From: Metabacillus niabensis
Lineage (GTDB): Bacteria; Bacillota; Bacilli; Bacillales; Bacillaceae
Assembly (NCBI RefSeq): GCF_020524345.1
Contig: NZ_JAIVLH010000010.1
Span: 1-64,000, forward strand
Direction: 5' to 3'
Length of the DNA: 64,000 nt
The position numbers were made by a program, and so were the translations under genes. Positions within the stretch are counted from its first letter, which is position 1. Each line of letters opens with the position of its first letter. The notes under the pieces were generated by a model. That model ran no database searches, had not been told where the DNA came from, and saw nothing but the letters and a program-made list of their open reading frames with translations. This document shows, one piece after another, positions 1-9,595 of this stretch.

Positions 1-232
<232 letters not shown>

Positions 233-273
233 AAGCGTAAGCTTAGTGAAGTGAATTGTGTATCGTTATCTAG

Positions 274-329
274 TTTTGAAGGAATATTTAAAGTTTTTTT
301 AAAAAAAGACTTGAAATATTCTTTCAAAA
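274..329 (+). repeat. Long inverted repeat in the 23S-5S spacer
   Basis: The arm at 274-300 (TTTTGAAGGAATATTT then AAGTTTTTTT) pairs almost base for base with 301-329, giving a near-continuous stem of about 27 bp with almost no loop. It sits between the 23S and 5S genes, where a double-stranded stalk would suit RNase III-type processing of the precursor. That role is inferred. Confidence 0.7.
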
Positions 330-338
330 TAGTATAAT
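311..338 (+). promoter_or_regulatory. Sigma-A-like promoter between 23S and 5S
   Basis: TTGAAA (311-316) and TATAAT (333-338) are separated by 16 bp, directly upstream of 5S. It could drive 5S and the tRNAs independently of the upstream rRNA promoter. The -35 lies inside the arm of the spacer inverted repeat, so coincidence is possible. Confidence 0.5.
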
Positions 339-354
339 CATTCTTGTCGCAGTT

Positions 355-470
<116 letters not shown>

Positions 471-554
471 TTGCTACAAAACATTATATTAATGAAGTAA
501 TGCTAATATCGTGACTATCTGTCGCGATACATGGACTTGCAAATCAAGTACATT

Positions 555-630
555 GGAGGATTAGCTCAGCTGGGAGAGCACCTGCCTTACAAGCAGGGGG
601 TCGGCGGTTCGATCCCGTCATCCTCCACCA
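555..630 (+). tRNA. tRNA-Val (TAC)
   Basis: A complete cloverleaf with anticodon TAC in the loop CTTACAA, a GGTTCGATCCC T-arm and encoded CCA. First of 21 tRNAs in the order of B. subtilis trnB. Confidence 0.97.
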
Positions 631-653
631 TAATATTTTAAATATAATACTAA

Positions 654-729
<76 letters not shown>

Positions 730-745
730 CTCATTATTATTTATT

Positions 746-770
746 AATGAGCCATTAGCTCAGTTGGTAG
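746..770 (+). pseudogene. Truncated tRNA-Lys 5' fragment
   Basis: The 25 bases here repeat exactly the leader and first 22 nt of the intact tRNA-Lys at 891-915 (acceptor 5' strand and D-arm), then diverge. No anticodon or T-arm follows. About 120 nt of unrelated sequence with a short CTTCTTG/CAAGAAG inverted repeat separates the two copies. This is a partial duplication or a rearrangement scar in the tRNA array. Confidence 0.85.
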
Positions 771-893
771 CACGATCGAGTAAGCTTCGTAGCATTACAT
801 CAGCACACAAATCGAGCTGCTTCTTGAATAAACTCCCTGAGATTTGGGTGTCAAAAACAAGAAGAAACAAATTTTCACATCTCATTATAAAAT

Positions 894-969
894 GAGCCAT
901 TAGCTCAGTTGGTAGAGCATCTGACTTTTAATCAGAGGGTCGAAGGTTCGAGTCCTTCATGGCTCACCA
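894..969 (+). tRNA. tRNA-Lys (TTT)
   Basis: Acceptor GAGCCAT pairs with ATGGCTC; anticodon TTT in loop TTTTAAT; CCA is encoded. This is the intact copy downstream of the truncated fragment. Confidence 0.97.
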
Positions 970-981
970 TTATCACACCAT

Positions 982-1067
982 GCGGGTGTGGCGGAATTGG
1001 CAGACGCGCTAGACTTAGGATCTAGTGTCCTTGTGACGTGGGGGTTCAAGTCCCTTCACCCGCACCA
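982..1067 (+). tRNA. tRNA-Leu (TAG)
   Basis: A class II tRNA with a long variable arm, anticodon TAG in loop CTTAGGA, and encoded CCA. Fourth functional gene of the array. Confidence 0.96.
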
Positions 1068-1077
1068 TTAATATCAA

Positions 1078-1152
1078 GCGGAAGTAGTTCAGTGGTAGAA
1101 CACCACCTTGCCAAGGTGGGGGTCGCGGGTTCGAATCCCGTCTTCCGCTCCA
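1078..1152 (+). tRNA. tRNA-Gly (GCC)
   Basis: Acceptor GCGGAAG/CTTCCGC; anticodon GCC in loop TTGCCAA; CCA is encoded. Confidence 0.97.
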
Positions 1153-1158
1153 GTAAGT

Positions 1159-1247
1159 GCCGGGGTGGCGGAACTGGCAGACGCACAGGACTTAAAATCC
1201 TGCGGTAGGTGACTACCGTACCGGTTCGATTCCGGTCCTCGGCACCA
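1159..1247 (+). tRNA. tRNA-Leu (TAA)
   Basis: A class II tRNA with variable-arm stem GGTAGGTGACTACC; anticodon TAA in loop CTTAAAA; CCA is encoded. Confidence 0.96.
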
Positions 1248-1256
1248 TGAACTTTA

Positions 1257-1333
1257 GCGCCCGTAGCTCAATTGGATAGAGCGTTTGACTACGGATCAAA
1301 AGGTTAGGGGTTCGACTCCTCTCGGGCGCGCCA
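1257..1333 (+). tRNA. tRNA-Arg (ACG)
   Basis: Acceptor GCGCCCG/CGGGCGC; anticodon ACG in loop CTACGGA, the first base presumably edited to inosine by TadA; CCA is encoded. Confidence 0.96.
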
Positions 1334-1405
1334 TTGAAATTTATCTAGCAGGAAGTCAGACGTGAGATTGAAATATTGAGCTCACATATCCCTTATCCAA
1401 TAAAA

Positions 1406-1482
1406 CGGGAAGTAGCTCAGCTTGGTAGAGCACTTGGTTTGGGACCAAGGGGTCGCAGGTTCGAATCCTGTCTTCCCGACCA
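1406..1482 (+). tRNA. tRNA-Pro (TGG)
   Basis: Acceptor CGGGAAG/CTTCCCG; anticodon TGG in loop TTTGGGA; CCA is encoded. Confidence 0.96.
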
Positions 1483-1498
1483 TTTAGATATTAAATAT

Positions 1499-1574
1499 GG
1501 GGCCTTAGCTCAGCTGGGAGAGCGCCTGCTTTGCACGCAGGAGGTCAGCGGTTCGATCCCGCTAGGCTCCACCA
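1499..1574 (+). tRNA. tRNA-Ala (TGC)
   Basis: Acceptor GGGGCCT with its AGGCTCC partner (one G-T pair); anticodon TGC in loop TTTGCAC; CCA is encoded. Confidence 0.96.
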
Positions 1575-1599
1575 ATTAAAAACTATGACTATTAACTAT

Positions 1600-1676
1600 G
1601 GCGGTGTAGCTCAGCTGGCTAGAGCGTACGGTTCATACCCGTGAGGTCGTGGGTTCGATTCCCTCCGCCGCTACCA
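1600..1676 (+). tRNA. tRNA-Met (CAT), elongator
   Basis: Anticodon CAT in loop TTCATAC. The acceptor GGCGGTG and array position match the elongator methionine tRNA (Met1) of B. subtilis trnB, not the initiator at 1931. Confidence 0.9.
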
Positions 1677-1702
1677 TTTTTAAAATTCTTGATAAACCAG
1701 AT

Positions 1703-1779
1703 GGACCTTTAGCTCAGCTGGTTAGAGCAGACGGCTCATAACCGTCCGGTCGTAGGTTCGAGTCCTACAAGGTCCACCA
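1703..1779 (+). tRNA. tRNA-Ile2 (CAT, lysidine type)
   Basis: The anticodon is CAT in loop CTCATAA. The acceptor GGACCTT and eleventh position correspond to trnB-Ile1, whose wobble C is converted to lysidine by TilS so that it reads AUA. The identity rests on position and acceptor resemblance; automated calls may say Met. Confidence 0.8.
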
Positions 1780-1789
1780 TTTTTTATAC

Positions 1790-1882
1790 GGAGGAATACC
1801 CAAGTCCGGCTGAAGGGATCGGTCTTGAAAACCGACAGGGGTATCAAAGCCCGCAGGGGTTCGAATCCCCTTTCCTCCTCCA
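1790..1882 (+). tRNA. tRNA-Ser (TGA)
   Basis: A class II tRNA of 93 nt with a long variable arm; anticodon TGA in loop CTTGAAA; CCA is encoded. Confidence 0.96.
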
Positions 1883-1930
1883 TTTTGCTTTTAAATAAAA
1901 GCAATGGTGAATTTTACACTTCCATATTAT

Positions 1931-2007
<77 letters not shown>

Positions 2008-2057
2008 ATTTAATTGAAAGAAATAAACGTCAATTAATATTTTTAAGTTTAAATATT

Positions 2058-2134
2058 GGTCCGGTAGTTCAGTTGGTTAGAATGCCTGCCTGTCACGCAG
2101 GAGGTCGCGGGTTCGAGTCCCGTCCGGACCGCCA
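2058..2134 (+). tRNA. tRNA-Asp (GTC)
   Basis: Acceptor GGTCCGG/CCGGACC; anticodon GTC in loop CTGTCAC; CCA is encoded. It is followed by an unusually long spacer. Confidence 0.96.
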
Positions 2135-2306
2135 TTTTTCTTCAATATTTTTGAGGATTAACTTAGTTTAGTGTAAGAGGGTTTCAATAAGTGAGAAGGT
2201 CGAAGAAGCGACTAAACGAGCACCGCAGCGTATGACCATACGTGTGGATGTGAGTGATGGAGCTGATGAAGAGATTCGAAGCTTAGTGGAAGCCGTAAAC
2301 CATATT
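2135..2306 (+). other. 172-nt spacer between tRNA-Asp and tRNA-Phe
   Basis: This gap is longer than the other spacers of the array, most of which are 10-60 nt. It contains a compact stem around CGTATGACCATACG at about 2229-2242 and purine-rich repeats. No tRNA or convincing ORF is seen. It may be an inserted leader-like or processing element; function unknown. Confidence 0.5.
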
Positions 2307-2382
2307 GGCTCGGTAGCTCAGTTGGTAGAGCAATGGACTGAAAATCCATGTGTCGGCGGTTCGATTCCGTCCCGAGCCACCA
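2307..2382 (+). tRNA. tRNA-Phe (GAA)
   Basis: Acceptor GGCTCGG/CCGAGCC; anticodon GAA in loop CTGAAAA; CCA is encoded. Confidence 0.96.
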
Positions 2383-2406
2383 CTTAATAAATGATAATAA
2401 AATAGT

Positions 2407-2483
2407 GGCGGTTGTGGCGAAGTGGTTAACGCATCGGATTGTGGTTCCGACATTCGTGGGTTCGATTCCCATCAGCCGCCCCA
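2407..2483 (+). tRNA. tRNA-His (GTG)
   Basis: Anticodon GTG in loop TTGTGGT, with the extra 5' G typical of tRNA-His included; CCA is encoded. Confidence 0.95.
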
Positions 2484-2488
2484 TATAT

Positions 2489-2562
2489 GCGGGTGTAGTT
2501 TAGTGGTAAAACCTCAGCCTTCCAAGCTGATGATGAGGGTTCGATTCCCTTCACCCGCTCCA
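2489..2562 (+). tRNA. tRNA-Gly (TCC)
   Basis: Acceptor GCGGGTG/CACCCGC; anticodon TCC in loop CTTCCAA; CCA is encoded. Confidence 0.96.
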
Positions 2563-2570
2563 ATATAAAT

Positions 2571-2647
<77 letters not shown>

Positions 2648-2657
2648 TTTATACTAT

Positions 2658-2732
2658 TCCGCAGTAGCTCAGTGGTAGAGCTATCGGCTGTTAACCGATC
2701 GGTCGCAGGTTCGAGTCCTGCCTGCGGAGCCA
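2658..2732 (+). tRNA. tRNA-Asn (GTT)
   Basis: Acceptor TCCGCAG/CTGCGGA; anticodon GTT in loop CTGTTAA; CCA is encoded. Confidence 0.96.
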
Positions 2733-2737
2733 TATAT

Positions 2738-2828
2738 GGGGAAGTACTCAAGTGGCTGAAGAGGCGCCCCTGCTAAGGGTGTAGGTCGTGTAAGCGGCGC
2801 GAGGGTTCAAATCCCTCCTTCTCCGCCA
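2738..2828 (+). tRNA. tRNA-Ser (GCT)
   Basis: A class II tRNA; anticodon GCT in loop CTGCTAA; long variable arm; acceptor GGGGAAG/CTTCTCC with one G-T pair; CCA is encoded. Confidence 0.95.
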
Positions 2829-2844
2829 GATTAATCAAATCTTA

Positions 2845-2916
2845 GGCCCGTTGGTCAAGCGGTTAAGACACCGCCCTTTCACGGCGGTAACACGGGTTCG
2901 AATCCCGTACGGGTCA
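2845..2916 (+). tRNA. tRNA-Glu (TTC)
   Basis: Anticodon TTC in loop CTTTCAC. The gene ends at GGGTCA without an encoded CCA, so CCA must be added after transcription. It is the last gene of the array, as in trnB. Confidence 0.95.
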
Positions 2917-2921
2917 TTTCA

Positions 2922-2949
2922 AAAACACTGTTAATAAACAGTGTTTTTT
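2922..2949 (+). terminator. Terminator of the rrn-tRNA operon
   Basis: Stem AAACACTG/CAGTGTTT with loop TTAATAAA is followed by a T-run. It lies a few bases after tRNA-Glu. Confidence 0.9.
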
Positions 2950-2950
2950 T

Positions 2951-3942
2951 GTTTTGATGTAAAGTCTAAATATGAAGTTTTTAGTTTTATATGTACCCCT
3001 TGTGGTAACAACAAATTGAAAGACAGACCTTGGGGATTGGTGAGTAATGGTCTTTATGTATATGTCTTATGAAAGACAAATCTTCTTGAGGAAATGACAT
3101 GAATGTCCTTCATAGGCGTTATGAAAGACAGATTCTCTCGAATTCCCCTCCGAAATGTCCTTCATAGGCGTTATGAAAGACAAATTCTCTTGAATTCCCC
3201 TCCGAAATGTCCTTCATAGCCAATATGAAAGACATTTCTCTTAAATCACACCTTCGTATGTCCTTAATAGGCCCTAAGGCAAGACAAATCTTAAATAAAC
3301 CCGCAATGTCCTTCATTGCTGCTAAAAAAGACAAATGCCCTAACTTATATCACCATCGAATTCCCACAGCACCTAAGAAAGGTAAATCCCTTTATAAACA
3401 CACACCGCTATATCTACATCCATGCTATGTATAACTTATCCTTTTAACTTACTATTCTATAAATTTCATTTATAATCTTTCATAGAAAAACTATAGGTAA
3501 AACCTCTAATATTGCTTTACTAAAATATTTTACTTTTAATTGAATTATTCTTTACCTCCACGGAAAATCCTTCATAAATTAAGAAAAACACCATTATTTC
3601 AGCTGAATAAAATTCAACAAATTCCAACAAAAAGTCGAAAAAACTATTTTATTTATATAATAATATGCTATATGTGTTTAGGTGGTTTTTCTTAATTAAA
3701 GCGGTTTCGTAAGGAATTTGGATATTATATCTAATGATTAAATTTTTTCCTATCACAGGGATACCAGCTATTTTCCTCATGAATCATGTTAACCTATAAA
3801 ATTTCTCTTAAATTTTAAAAGAATAATAAAAAAAATTTTATCATGAGTTCGTGTTGGTTTATGTCGGAAAAAAGAACGTTTTCAATAAAGGGATTCATTT
3901 GTAAGTATTGAATCTTTAGCATAGATAATAATAAGTGAAAGG
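2951..3942. other. Gene-free stretch between the tRNA array and glgB
   Basis: About 990 bp without a convincing gene. The first third holds a tandem palindromic repeat array (3061-3335). The rest (3440-3942) is very AT-rich. A glgB promoter should lie in the distal part, but I could not single out a convincing -35/-10 pair. Confidence 0.7.
3061..3335. repeat. Tandem array of about 52-bp palindromic units
   Basis: Units begin at 3103, 3155, 3207, 3258 and 3306 (periods 52, 52, 51, 48), with a degenerate one near 3063. Each has TGTCCTTCAT, a 7-nt centre and ATGAAAGACA, so it can fold into a 10-bp hairpin, followed by a CTCTTGAATTCCCCTCCGAA linker. Units 1 and 2 are nearly identical and the later ones decay. 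Both strands give short ORFs (MSFIA.MKD-like), which are read here as by-products of the repeat. Confidence 0.85.
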
Positions 3943-5874
3943 GTGACTTCAGTGACCGTCACGTCTCTAACAGACTACGATATTCATTTATTTCATGAGG
4001 GACAGTTTTTTGAAAGTTTTCGAGTATTTGGAGCACATCTTACAGAGCAAAATGGTAAGAAAGGTACTTCCTTTTGTGTTTGGGCTCCACATGCAAAACA
4101 AGTTAGTGTAGTAGGCAATTTTAACAACTGGGATAGGAACAATCATCAAATGAAAAAGATGAGTGAGGAGGGAATTTGGAACTTATTTATTGAAGGAATA
4201 GAAGAAGGCGAGATTTATAAATATGAAATTATTACTTCTAGTGACGAAACTTTATTAAAGGCTGATCCATATGCCTTTCAATCTGAAGTAAGACCGAACA
4301 CAGCCTCAGTTGTAGCTGATTTAACAGGATTTAATTGGACAGATCAAAAATGGAAGAGAAGGAAACGGCAAAGGCAACCGTATGATCGGCCTTTAGCCAT
4401 ATACGAAGTTCATTTAGGTTCTTGGAAGTTAAACGATGAGAAAGAGTTATACAGTTATCAGGAATTATCTGAAATGCTTATACCATACGTATTGGAACAT
4501 GGTTTTACACACATTGAACTTCTTCCAATCATTGAGCATCCATATGATCGCTCTTGGGGTTATCAGGGTACAGGTTATTTTTCAGCAACAAGTCGTTTTG
4601 GAAAACCAAAGGATCTTATGCATTTTATTAATGCCTGTCATGAAGAAAATATAGGTGTCATTATTGATTGGGTTCCAGGACATTTTTGTAAAGATGCTCA
4701 TGGACTTTATATGTTTGATGGGCAACCAACATATGAATATGCAAATGAACATGATCGTGAAAATTACATATGGGGTACTGCAAATTTTGATCTGGGAAAA
4801 ACTGAGGTGCAAAGCTTCCTAATCTCAAATGCGTTGTTTTGGATTGAGTACTTCCATGTTGACGGTTTTAGAGTTGATGCTGTTGCAAATATGTTGTATT
4901 GGCCAAATTCTAATGAATTAGTGGAAAATCCTTATGCCATTTCTTTTTTAAAGAAATTAAATGAAGCAGTATTTATTAAAGATCCGGATATTTTAATGAT
5001 TGCTGAGGATTCAACTGATTGGCCAATGGTTACCGCTCCTACCTCGTCTGGTGGTCTTGGCTTTAACTACAAATGGAATATGGGTTGGATGAATGACATT
5101 TTATCTTATATGGAGGCCTCTCCAGAGAGTAGAAATGAACTCCACCATAAAGTAACATTCTCCCTTATTTATGCTTTTTCTGAAAACTTCATTTTACCTT
5201 TTTCCCATGACGAAGTTGTCCATGGAAAAAAATCTTTATTGAATAAAATGCCGGGTGATTATTGGCAGAAGTTTGCCCAATTGAGGCTCCTATATGGATT
5301 TATGTTTACACATCCAGGTAAAAAACTATTATTTATGGGAGGTGAGTTTGGTCAGTATGATGAGTGGAAAGACTTAGAGCAACTAGATTGGGTGTTGGAA
5401 GATTATGAAATGCACAATAAAATGAGAGTCTATTTTAAGCAACTTCTTTCTATCTATTCAAAACAAAAGCCGCTCTTTGAATTAGATCATTCAGATGAAG
5501 GATTCGAGTGGATTGATGTAAATAACCGGGAACAAAGTATTTTTTCTTTTGTTCGGAAAAGTAGCAAAGAAAATGAATTACTTGTCGTGGTATTGAATTT
5601 TAAGCCGGTTGTTTATCATGATTACAAAGTTGGAGTCCCAGTAGATACAGAGTATGTAGAGATCATGAATAGTGATGAAATGCAGTTTGGAGGCTCTGGC
5701 CAAACGAATCCAAAAAATATAAAAGCAGTAGAAGGAGAGTTTCATGGAAGACCTTATCATATTTCCATGACAATTCCACCATATGGAGCAGTCATTCTAC
5801 GTGCAGTCAAAAAAAGAGGGGAGAATAAACATGGGAAAAAAACAGTGCGTCGCAATGTTACTAGCAGGGGGTAA
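3943..5874 (+). CDS. glgB: 1,4-alpha-glucan branching enzyme
   Basis: Forms alpha-1,6 branches in glycogen by cutting an alpha-1,4 chain and transferring it. The 643-residue product has an N-terminal CBM48-type domain (about 25-125), then a GH13 barrel with nucleophile D312 in [11 protein letters not shown], acid/base E355 in MIAEDST and D423 in FSHDEVVHG, and a C-terminal beta domain. The length is normal for Bacillus GlgB. The start given is a GTG; a second in-frame GTG at 3952 sits at a better distance from AAGGGTGA, so the first three codons are uncertain. It is first in glgBCDAP, and its 3' end overlaps glgC by 44 nt, implying coupled translation. Confidence 0.96.
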   Translation: MTSVTVTSLTDYDIHLFHEGQFFESFRVFGAHLTEQNGKKGTSFCVWAPHAKQVSVVGNFNNWDRNNHQMKKMSEEGIWNLFIEGIEEGEIYKYEIITSSDETLLKADPYAFQSEVRPNTASVVADLTGFNWTDQKWKRRKRQRQPYDRPLAIYEVHLGSWKLNDEKELYSYQELSEMLIPYVLEHGFTHIELLPIIEHPYDRSWGYQGTGYFSATSRFGKPKDLMHFINACHEENIGVIIDWVPGHFCKDAHGLYMFDGQPTYEYANEHDRENYIWGTANFDLGKTEVQSFLISNALFWIEYFHVDGFRVDAVANMLYWPNSNELVENPYAISFLKKLNEAVFIKDPDILMIAEDSTDWPMVTAPTSSGGLGFNYKWNMGWMNDILSYMEASPESRNELHHKVTFSLIYAFSENFILPFSHDEVVHGKKSLLNKMPGDYWQKFAQLRLLYGFMFTHPGKKLLFMGGEFGQYDEWKDLEQLDWVLEDYEMHNKMRVYFKQLLSIYSKQKPLFELDHSDEGFEWIDVNNREQSIFSFVRKSSKENELLVVVLNFKPVVYHDYKVGVPVDTEYVEIMNSDEMQFGGSGQTNPKNIKAVEGEFHGRPYHISMTIPPYGAVILRAVKKRGENKHGKKTVRRNVTSRG

Positions 5875-6997
5875 GGGGAGCCGATTAAGCTCATTAACAA
5901 AAAATCTAGCAAAGCCTGCTGTTCCATTCGGAGGAAAATATAGAATTATCGATTTTACCTTAAGTAATTGTACAAATTCTAGCATTGATACTGTTGGTGT
6001 CTTAACACAGTATCAACCGCTGGTTTTGAATTCATATATAGGGATTGGCAGTGTATGGGACTTAGACAGAAAGAATGGTGGAGTAACAGTTCTGCCTCCT
6101 TATTCTGAATCCTCAGAAATGAAATGGTATAAAGGTACTGCCAGTGCAATCTATCAAAATATAAACTATATCAAACAATATGATCCTGAATATGTATTAA
6201 TCTTGTCAGGGGATCACATTTATAAAATGGATTATTCAAAAATGCTGGACTATCATATTGAAAAAAATGCGGATGCGTCAATTTCCGTAATAGAGGTTCC
6301 ATGGGAAGAGGCGAGTCGTTTTGGCATTATGAATACAAATGAAAAAATGCAAGTAGTTGAATTTGATGAAAAGCCAGCTAACCCAAAAAGTAATTTAGCG
6401 TCTATGGGTATCTATATTTTTAAATGGTCTATTTTAAAAGAATACTTAGAGATGGACGAACGAAATCAATATTCAAGTCATGATTTTGGAAAAGATATTA
6501 TTCCGCTGTTGCTAGATGAAAAGCGCAATGTCATTGCCTATCCTTTTAAAGGGTATTGGAAGGATGTAGGCACTGTTAAAAGCTTATGGGAAGCTAATAT
6601 GGATTTGCTAAATGATGATTCAGAGTTAAATATATTTGACCGCGATTGGAAGATATACACAGTTAATTCAAACCATCCACCACAGTTTATCGCAGAAGAT
6701 GCAGTAGTAACAGATTCGTTTGTAAACGATGGTTGTGTCATTATGGGAAATGTTAATCATTCTGTCTTATTCCAAGGTGTTACTGTTGGTAAAAATACAG
6801 TAGTAAAGAATTCTGTACTCATGCCGGATTGTGTAATCGGTGAAAATGTCTTTATTGAAAACGCAATTGTACCTAGCGGCATTGAAATACCAAATGGAAC
6901 GGTTATTTGCCCTGATACGAACTCAGATGAAATTCTATTAGTAACAGAAGATATTATAGAAGAAATCAAAGCGATGGTAGAGGACAAAGTAAACTAA
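5831..6997 (+). CDS. glgC: Glucose-1-phosphate adenylyltransferase, catalytic subunit
   Basis: Makes ADP-glucose from ATP and glucose-1-phosphate, the committed step of glycogen synthesis. The 388-residue product has the nucleotide-binding GGKGSRL at 13-19, [15 protein letters not shown] at 28-42, and a C-terminal left-handed beta-helix with hexapeptide repeats (about 280-370). I chose ATG 5831 because AGAGGGGAG lies 6-7 nt upstream and homologues start [14 protein letters not shown]; an upstream in-frame ATG at 5783 would add unrelated residues encoded by the glgB overlap. It probably works with GlgD, encoded next. Confidence 0.96.
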   Translation: MGKKQCVAMLLAGGKGSRLSSLTKNLAKPAVPFGGKYRIIDFTLSNCTNSSIDTVGVLTQYQPLVLNSYIGIGSVWDLDRKNGGVTVLPPYSESSEMKWYKGTASAIYQNINYIKQYDPEYVLILSGDHIYKMDYSKMLDYHIEKNADASISVIEVPWEEASRFGIMNTNEKMQVVEFDEKPANPKSNLASMGIYIFKWSILKEYLEMDERNQYSSHDFGKDIIPLLLDEKRNVIAYPFKGYWKDVGTVKSLWEANMDLLNDDSELNIFDRDWKIYTVNSNHPPQFIAEDAVVTDSFVNDGCVIMGNVNHSVLFQGVTVGKNTVVKNSVLMPDCVIGENVFIENAIVPSGIEIPNGTVICPDTNSDEILLVTEDIIEEIKAMVEDKVN

Positions 6998-7124
6998 GAG
7001 ATTATGACAAAATAGTTTGGAATAGGGAGCTTTTTAATTATTATCGTATCTTGTCTTTATCTATATTATTAATACCTAGCATGAAGGATAAGCAAACCTA
7101 TTTCTACAAAGGGGAGTTTTTGAT

Positions 7125-8153
7125 ATGAGTAACAGATTATTGGGAATTATTGATGCTACAGCACATAAACCGGAAATTGAAGATTTAACCAACCATCGTT
7201 CATTAGCAGCAGTACCTTTTGCAAGCAGATATAGGCTAATTGATTTTGTCCTCTCAAATATGGTGAATTCTGAGATTGAGAGTGTTGCAATCTTTCCGAA
7301 ATATTCTTACCGTTCATTGATGGATCATCTAGGGTCTGGTAAACAGTGGGATCTTAATCGAAAGAAAGATGGATTATTTTTCTTCCCATCACCACATCTC
7401 CACAACGAGTATGATGAATTCGGATCATTTCGACAATTCTCAGATCATATTGATTTCTTTTTAAGAAGCACACAGGAATATGCGGTCATAACAAACAGCT
7501 ATACGGTTTGTAACATTGACTTCCAAAATGTATTAAAGCGACATCTCAATAACGGATGTGACATTACTGAGGTACGTAAAGATGGTAAGCCCTTGCAAAT
7601 GTATATTATGTCAACAAGACTTCTTATTGATCTTATTCATGATAAAGAAAAAACAGGGTGTAAAACACTAGCTGAAGTAATAGAAGAAAATCATCATCAT
7701 TGGACAATTTGTGATTATGAATTCCAGGGATATGCAGCGGTTATTGACTCAATGGAAAATTACTATAAACATAGTATGGATATGCTAAACCCAACAATTT
7801 GGAATGAAATTTTTACGAAGAACCGTCCGATTTTAACGAAAGCAAAAGATGAGCCACCAACTAAATATGGTAAAGATGCCATGGTTAAAAATTCATTGAT
7901 TGCCAATGGTTGCAGAATAGAAGGACATGTCGAAAACAGTATTATTTTTAGAGGTGTCCATATTGGAAAAGATACAGTTGTTAAGAATAGTGTGATTATG
8001 CAGAAGACACAGATTGGGAATGATTGTTTCTTAGAAAATATCATTACAGATAAAGACGTAAAGATTCTGGATTATTCAAATATAACAGGTACGACTAATG
8101 CCCCGACAATTTTAAGAAAAAGAACCACTCAAGGAGCGATGATGAACTCGTGA
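7125..8153 (+). CDS. glgD: Glucose-1-phosphate adenylyltransferase regulatory subunit
   Basis: A paralogue of GlgC of 342 residues. It keeps the [21 protein letters not shown] region and the C-terminal beta-helix but lacks the GGxGxRL nucleotide loop at the N-terminus, as expected for the non-catalytic GlgD of Bacillaceae that modulates the GlgC/GlgD heteromer. AAAGGGGAG precedes the ATG. A 127-bp gap separates it from glgC with no obvious terminator. Its TGA overlaps the GTG of glgA by 4 nt. Confidence 0.94.
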   Translation: MSNRLLGIIDATAHKPEIEDLTNHRSLAAVPFASRYRLIDFVLSNMVNSEIESVAIFPKYSYRSLMDHLGSGKQWDLNRKKDGLFFFPSPHLHNEYDEFGSFRQFSDHIDFFLRSTQEYAVITNSYTVCNIDFQNVLKRHLNNGCDITEVRKDGKPLQMYIMSTRLLIDLIHDKEKTGCKTLAEVIEENHHHWTICDYEFQGYAAVIDSMENYYKHSMDMLNPTIWNEIFTKNRPILTKAKDEPPTKYGKDAMVKNSLIANGCRIEGHVENSIIFRGVHIGKDTVVKNSVIMQKTQIGNDCFLENIITDKDVKILDYSNITGTTNAPTILRKRTTQGAMMNS

Positions 8154-9595
8154 ACGTATTATTTGCTGTATCAGAATGTGTACCGTTTGTAAAATCAGGA
8201 GGATTAGCTGATGTTGCAGGTGCATTGCCAAAGGAATTAGTAAAGCTAGGCAATGATGTAAGAGTTATTTTACCTAAATATAGTTTAATATCAGAAACAT
8301 ATAGAGATGCCATGACAAAAGTAGAGGAATTAGAGGTTCCAGTTGGTTGGAGACAGCAATATTGTGGAATTGAAACCTTGGAATATGAAGGAATTACGTA
8401 TTATTTTTTAGATCATGAATATTATTTTTATCGTGATTCATTATATGGCCACTATGATGATGCTGAACGTTTTTCATTTTTTTGTCGTGGTGTCTTAGAA
8501 GCTTTGAAGGTGATTGATTTCAAGCCGGATATCATCCATTCACACGACTGGCACACGGGCATGATTAGTTATCTGTTAAAAGTAGATTATCTTGAGCAAG
8601 AATTGTATAGAGATATTAAAACCATATTTACGATCCATAATCTTCAATTTCAAGGTGTATTTCCGTATAGTGTACTTGGTGAACTCTTGAACTTGGGAGA
8701 TGAGCATTTTTATGATTTAGAGTTTCATGGAAATATTAGTTTTATGAAAGGTGCCATTCATTCAGCAGACTTCATTACGACTGTTAGTCCAACATATAAA
8801 GATGAAATACAAACGGCTTATTACGGAGAAAATTTGGATGGACTATTGCGATCTCATCATGAGAAATTATTGGGAATTGTAAATGGAATAGATGATATAT
8901 TATACAACCCTGAGACTGATCAAAATATTACAGTGCGTTATAGTGTAGACACTTTAAGTGAAAAAATGAAAAATAAATTAGCACTTCAAGAAAGATTGGG
9001 GTTACCAGAAAATGAATCAACACCAATTATTTCAATGGTGACAAGATTAACGAAGCAAAAGGGCCTTGATTTAGTCAAGCGTGTACTTGACGAAGTGCTA
9101 AGTCAGGATGTTCAAGTTATCGTTCTTGGAACCGGTGAAAAGGCTTTTGAGGATTATTTCAGACATATGGAATGGGTATACCCATCTAAGTTTAAGGCAT
9201 ACATAGGTTTTGATGAAGTGCTTGCACACCAAATATATGCAGGCTCTGACCTTTTTCTCATGCCGTCAAAATTTGAGCCATGTGGGTTAGGGCAATTAAT
9301 TGCCTTAAGGTACGGAACAATTCCAATCGTTAGAGAAACTGGTGGCTTAAATGATACTGTGGCCTCATATAGGGAAGATAGTGGAGAAGGAAATGGGTTT
9401 ACATTTAGGAATTTTAATGCACATGATATGCTCTTCACCATTAATAGAGCTATTGAATTCTACCAACAAGAGGAAGTATGGAAAAGTATTGTCAAGACAG
9501 CCATGACACAGGATTATAGTTGGGGAAAATCTGCATTAAAGTATGACCAGCTTTATGCTGGTTTAATGACTAGGAGTGAAAGTCATGTTCTCTAG
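8150..9595 (+). CDS. glgA: Glycogen synthase (ADP-glucose)
   Basis: A GT5 glycosyltransferase that elongates alpha-1,4-glucan from ADP-glucose. The 481-residue product has the KSGGL substrate loop at 15-19 (in [16 protein letters not shown]), HDWHT, and the C-terminal nucleotide-sugar site [11 protein letters not shown]...TGGLNDTV, all in family positions and at usual length. The GTG start sits in the 4-nt GTGA overlap with glgD, with AAGGAG 12 nt upstream. The 3' end overlaps the start of glgP. Confidence 0.96.
   Translation: MNVLFAVSECVPFVKSGGLADVAGALPKELVKLGNDVRVILPKYSLISETYRDAMTKVEELEVPVGWRQQYCGIETLEYEGITYYFLDHEYYFYRDSLYGHYDDAERFSFFCRGVLEALKVIDFKPDIIHSHDWHTGMISYLLKVDYLEQELYRDIKTIFTIHNLQFQGVFPYSVLGELLNLGDEHFYDLEFHGNISFMKGAIHSADFITTVSPTYKDEIQTAYYGENLDGLLRSHHEKLLGIVNGIDDILYNPETDQNITVRYSVDTLSEKMKNKLALQERLGLPENESTPIISMVTRLTKQKGLDLVKRVLDEVLSQDVQVIVLGTGEKAFEDYFRHMEWVYPSKFKAYIGFDEVLAHQIYAGSDLFLMPSKFEPCGLGQLIALRYGTIPIVRETGGLNDTVASYREDSGEGNGFTFRNFNAHDMLFTINRAIEFYQQEEVWKSIVKTAMTQDYSWGKSALKYDQLYAGLMTRSESHVL

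Noticed and set aside
3061-3335. CRISPR array
   Set aside because: The repeats are regular, but the intervening linkers are conserved instead of unique, units decay in sequence, and no cas genes are nearby.
3119-3434. Small proteins (MSFIA.MKD-like) on both strands
   Set aside because: They arise because the palindromic repeat reads similarly in both directions; no ribosome-binding site and no coding support.
3895-3942. Sigma-E promoter for glgB
   Set aside because: CATAGATA at 3920 resembles a -10, but the -35 is poor and the leader would be too short to include the ribosome-binding site.
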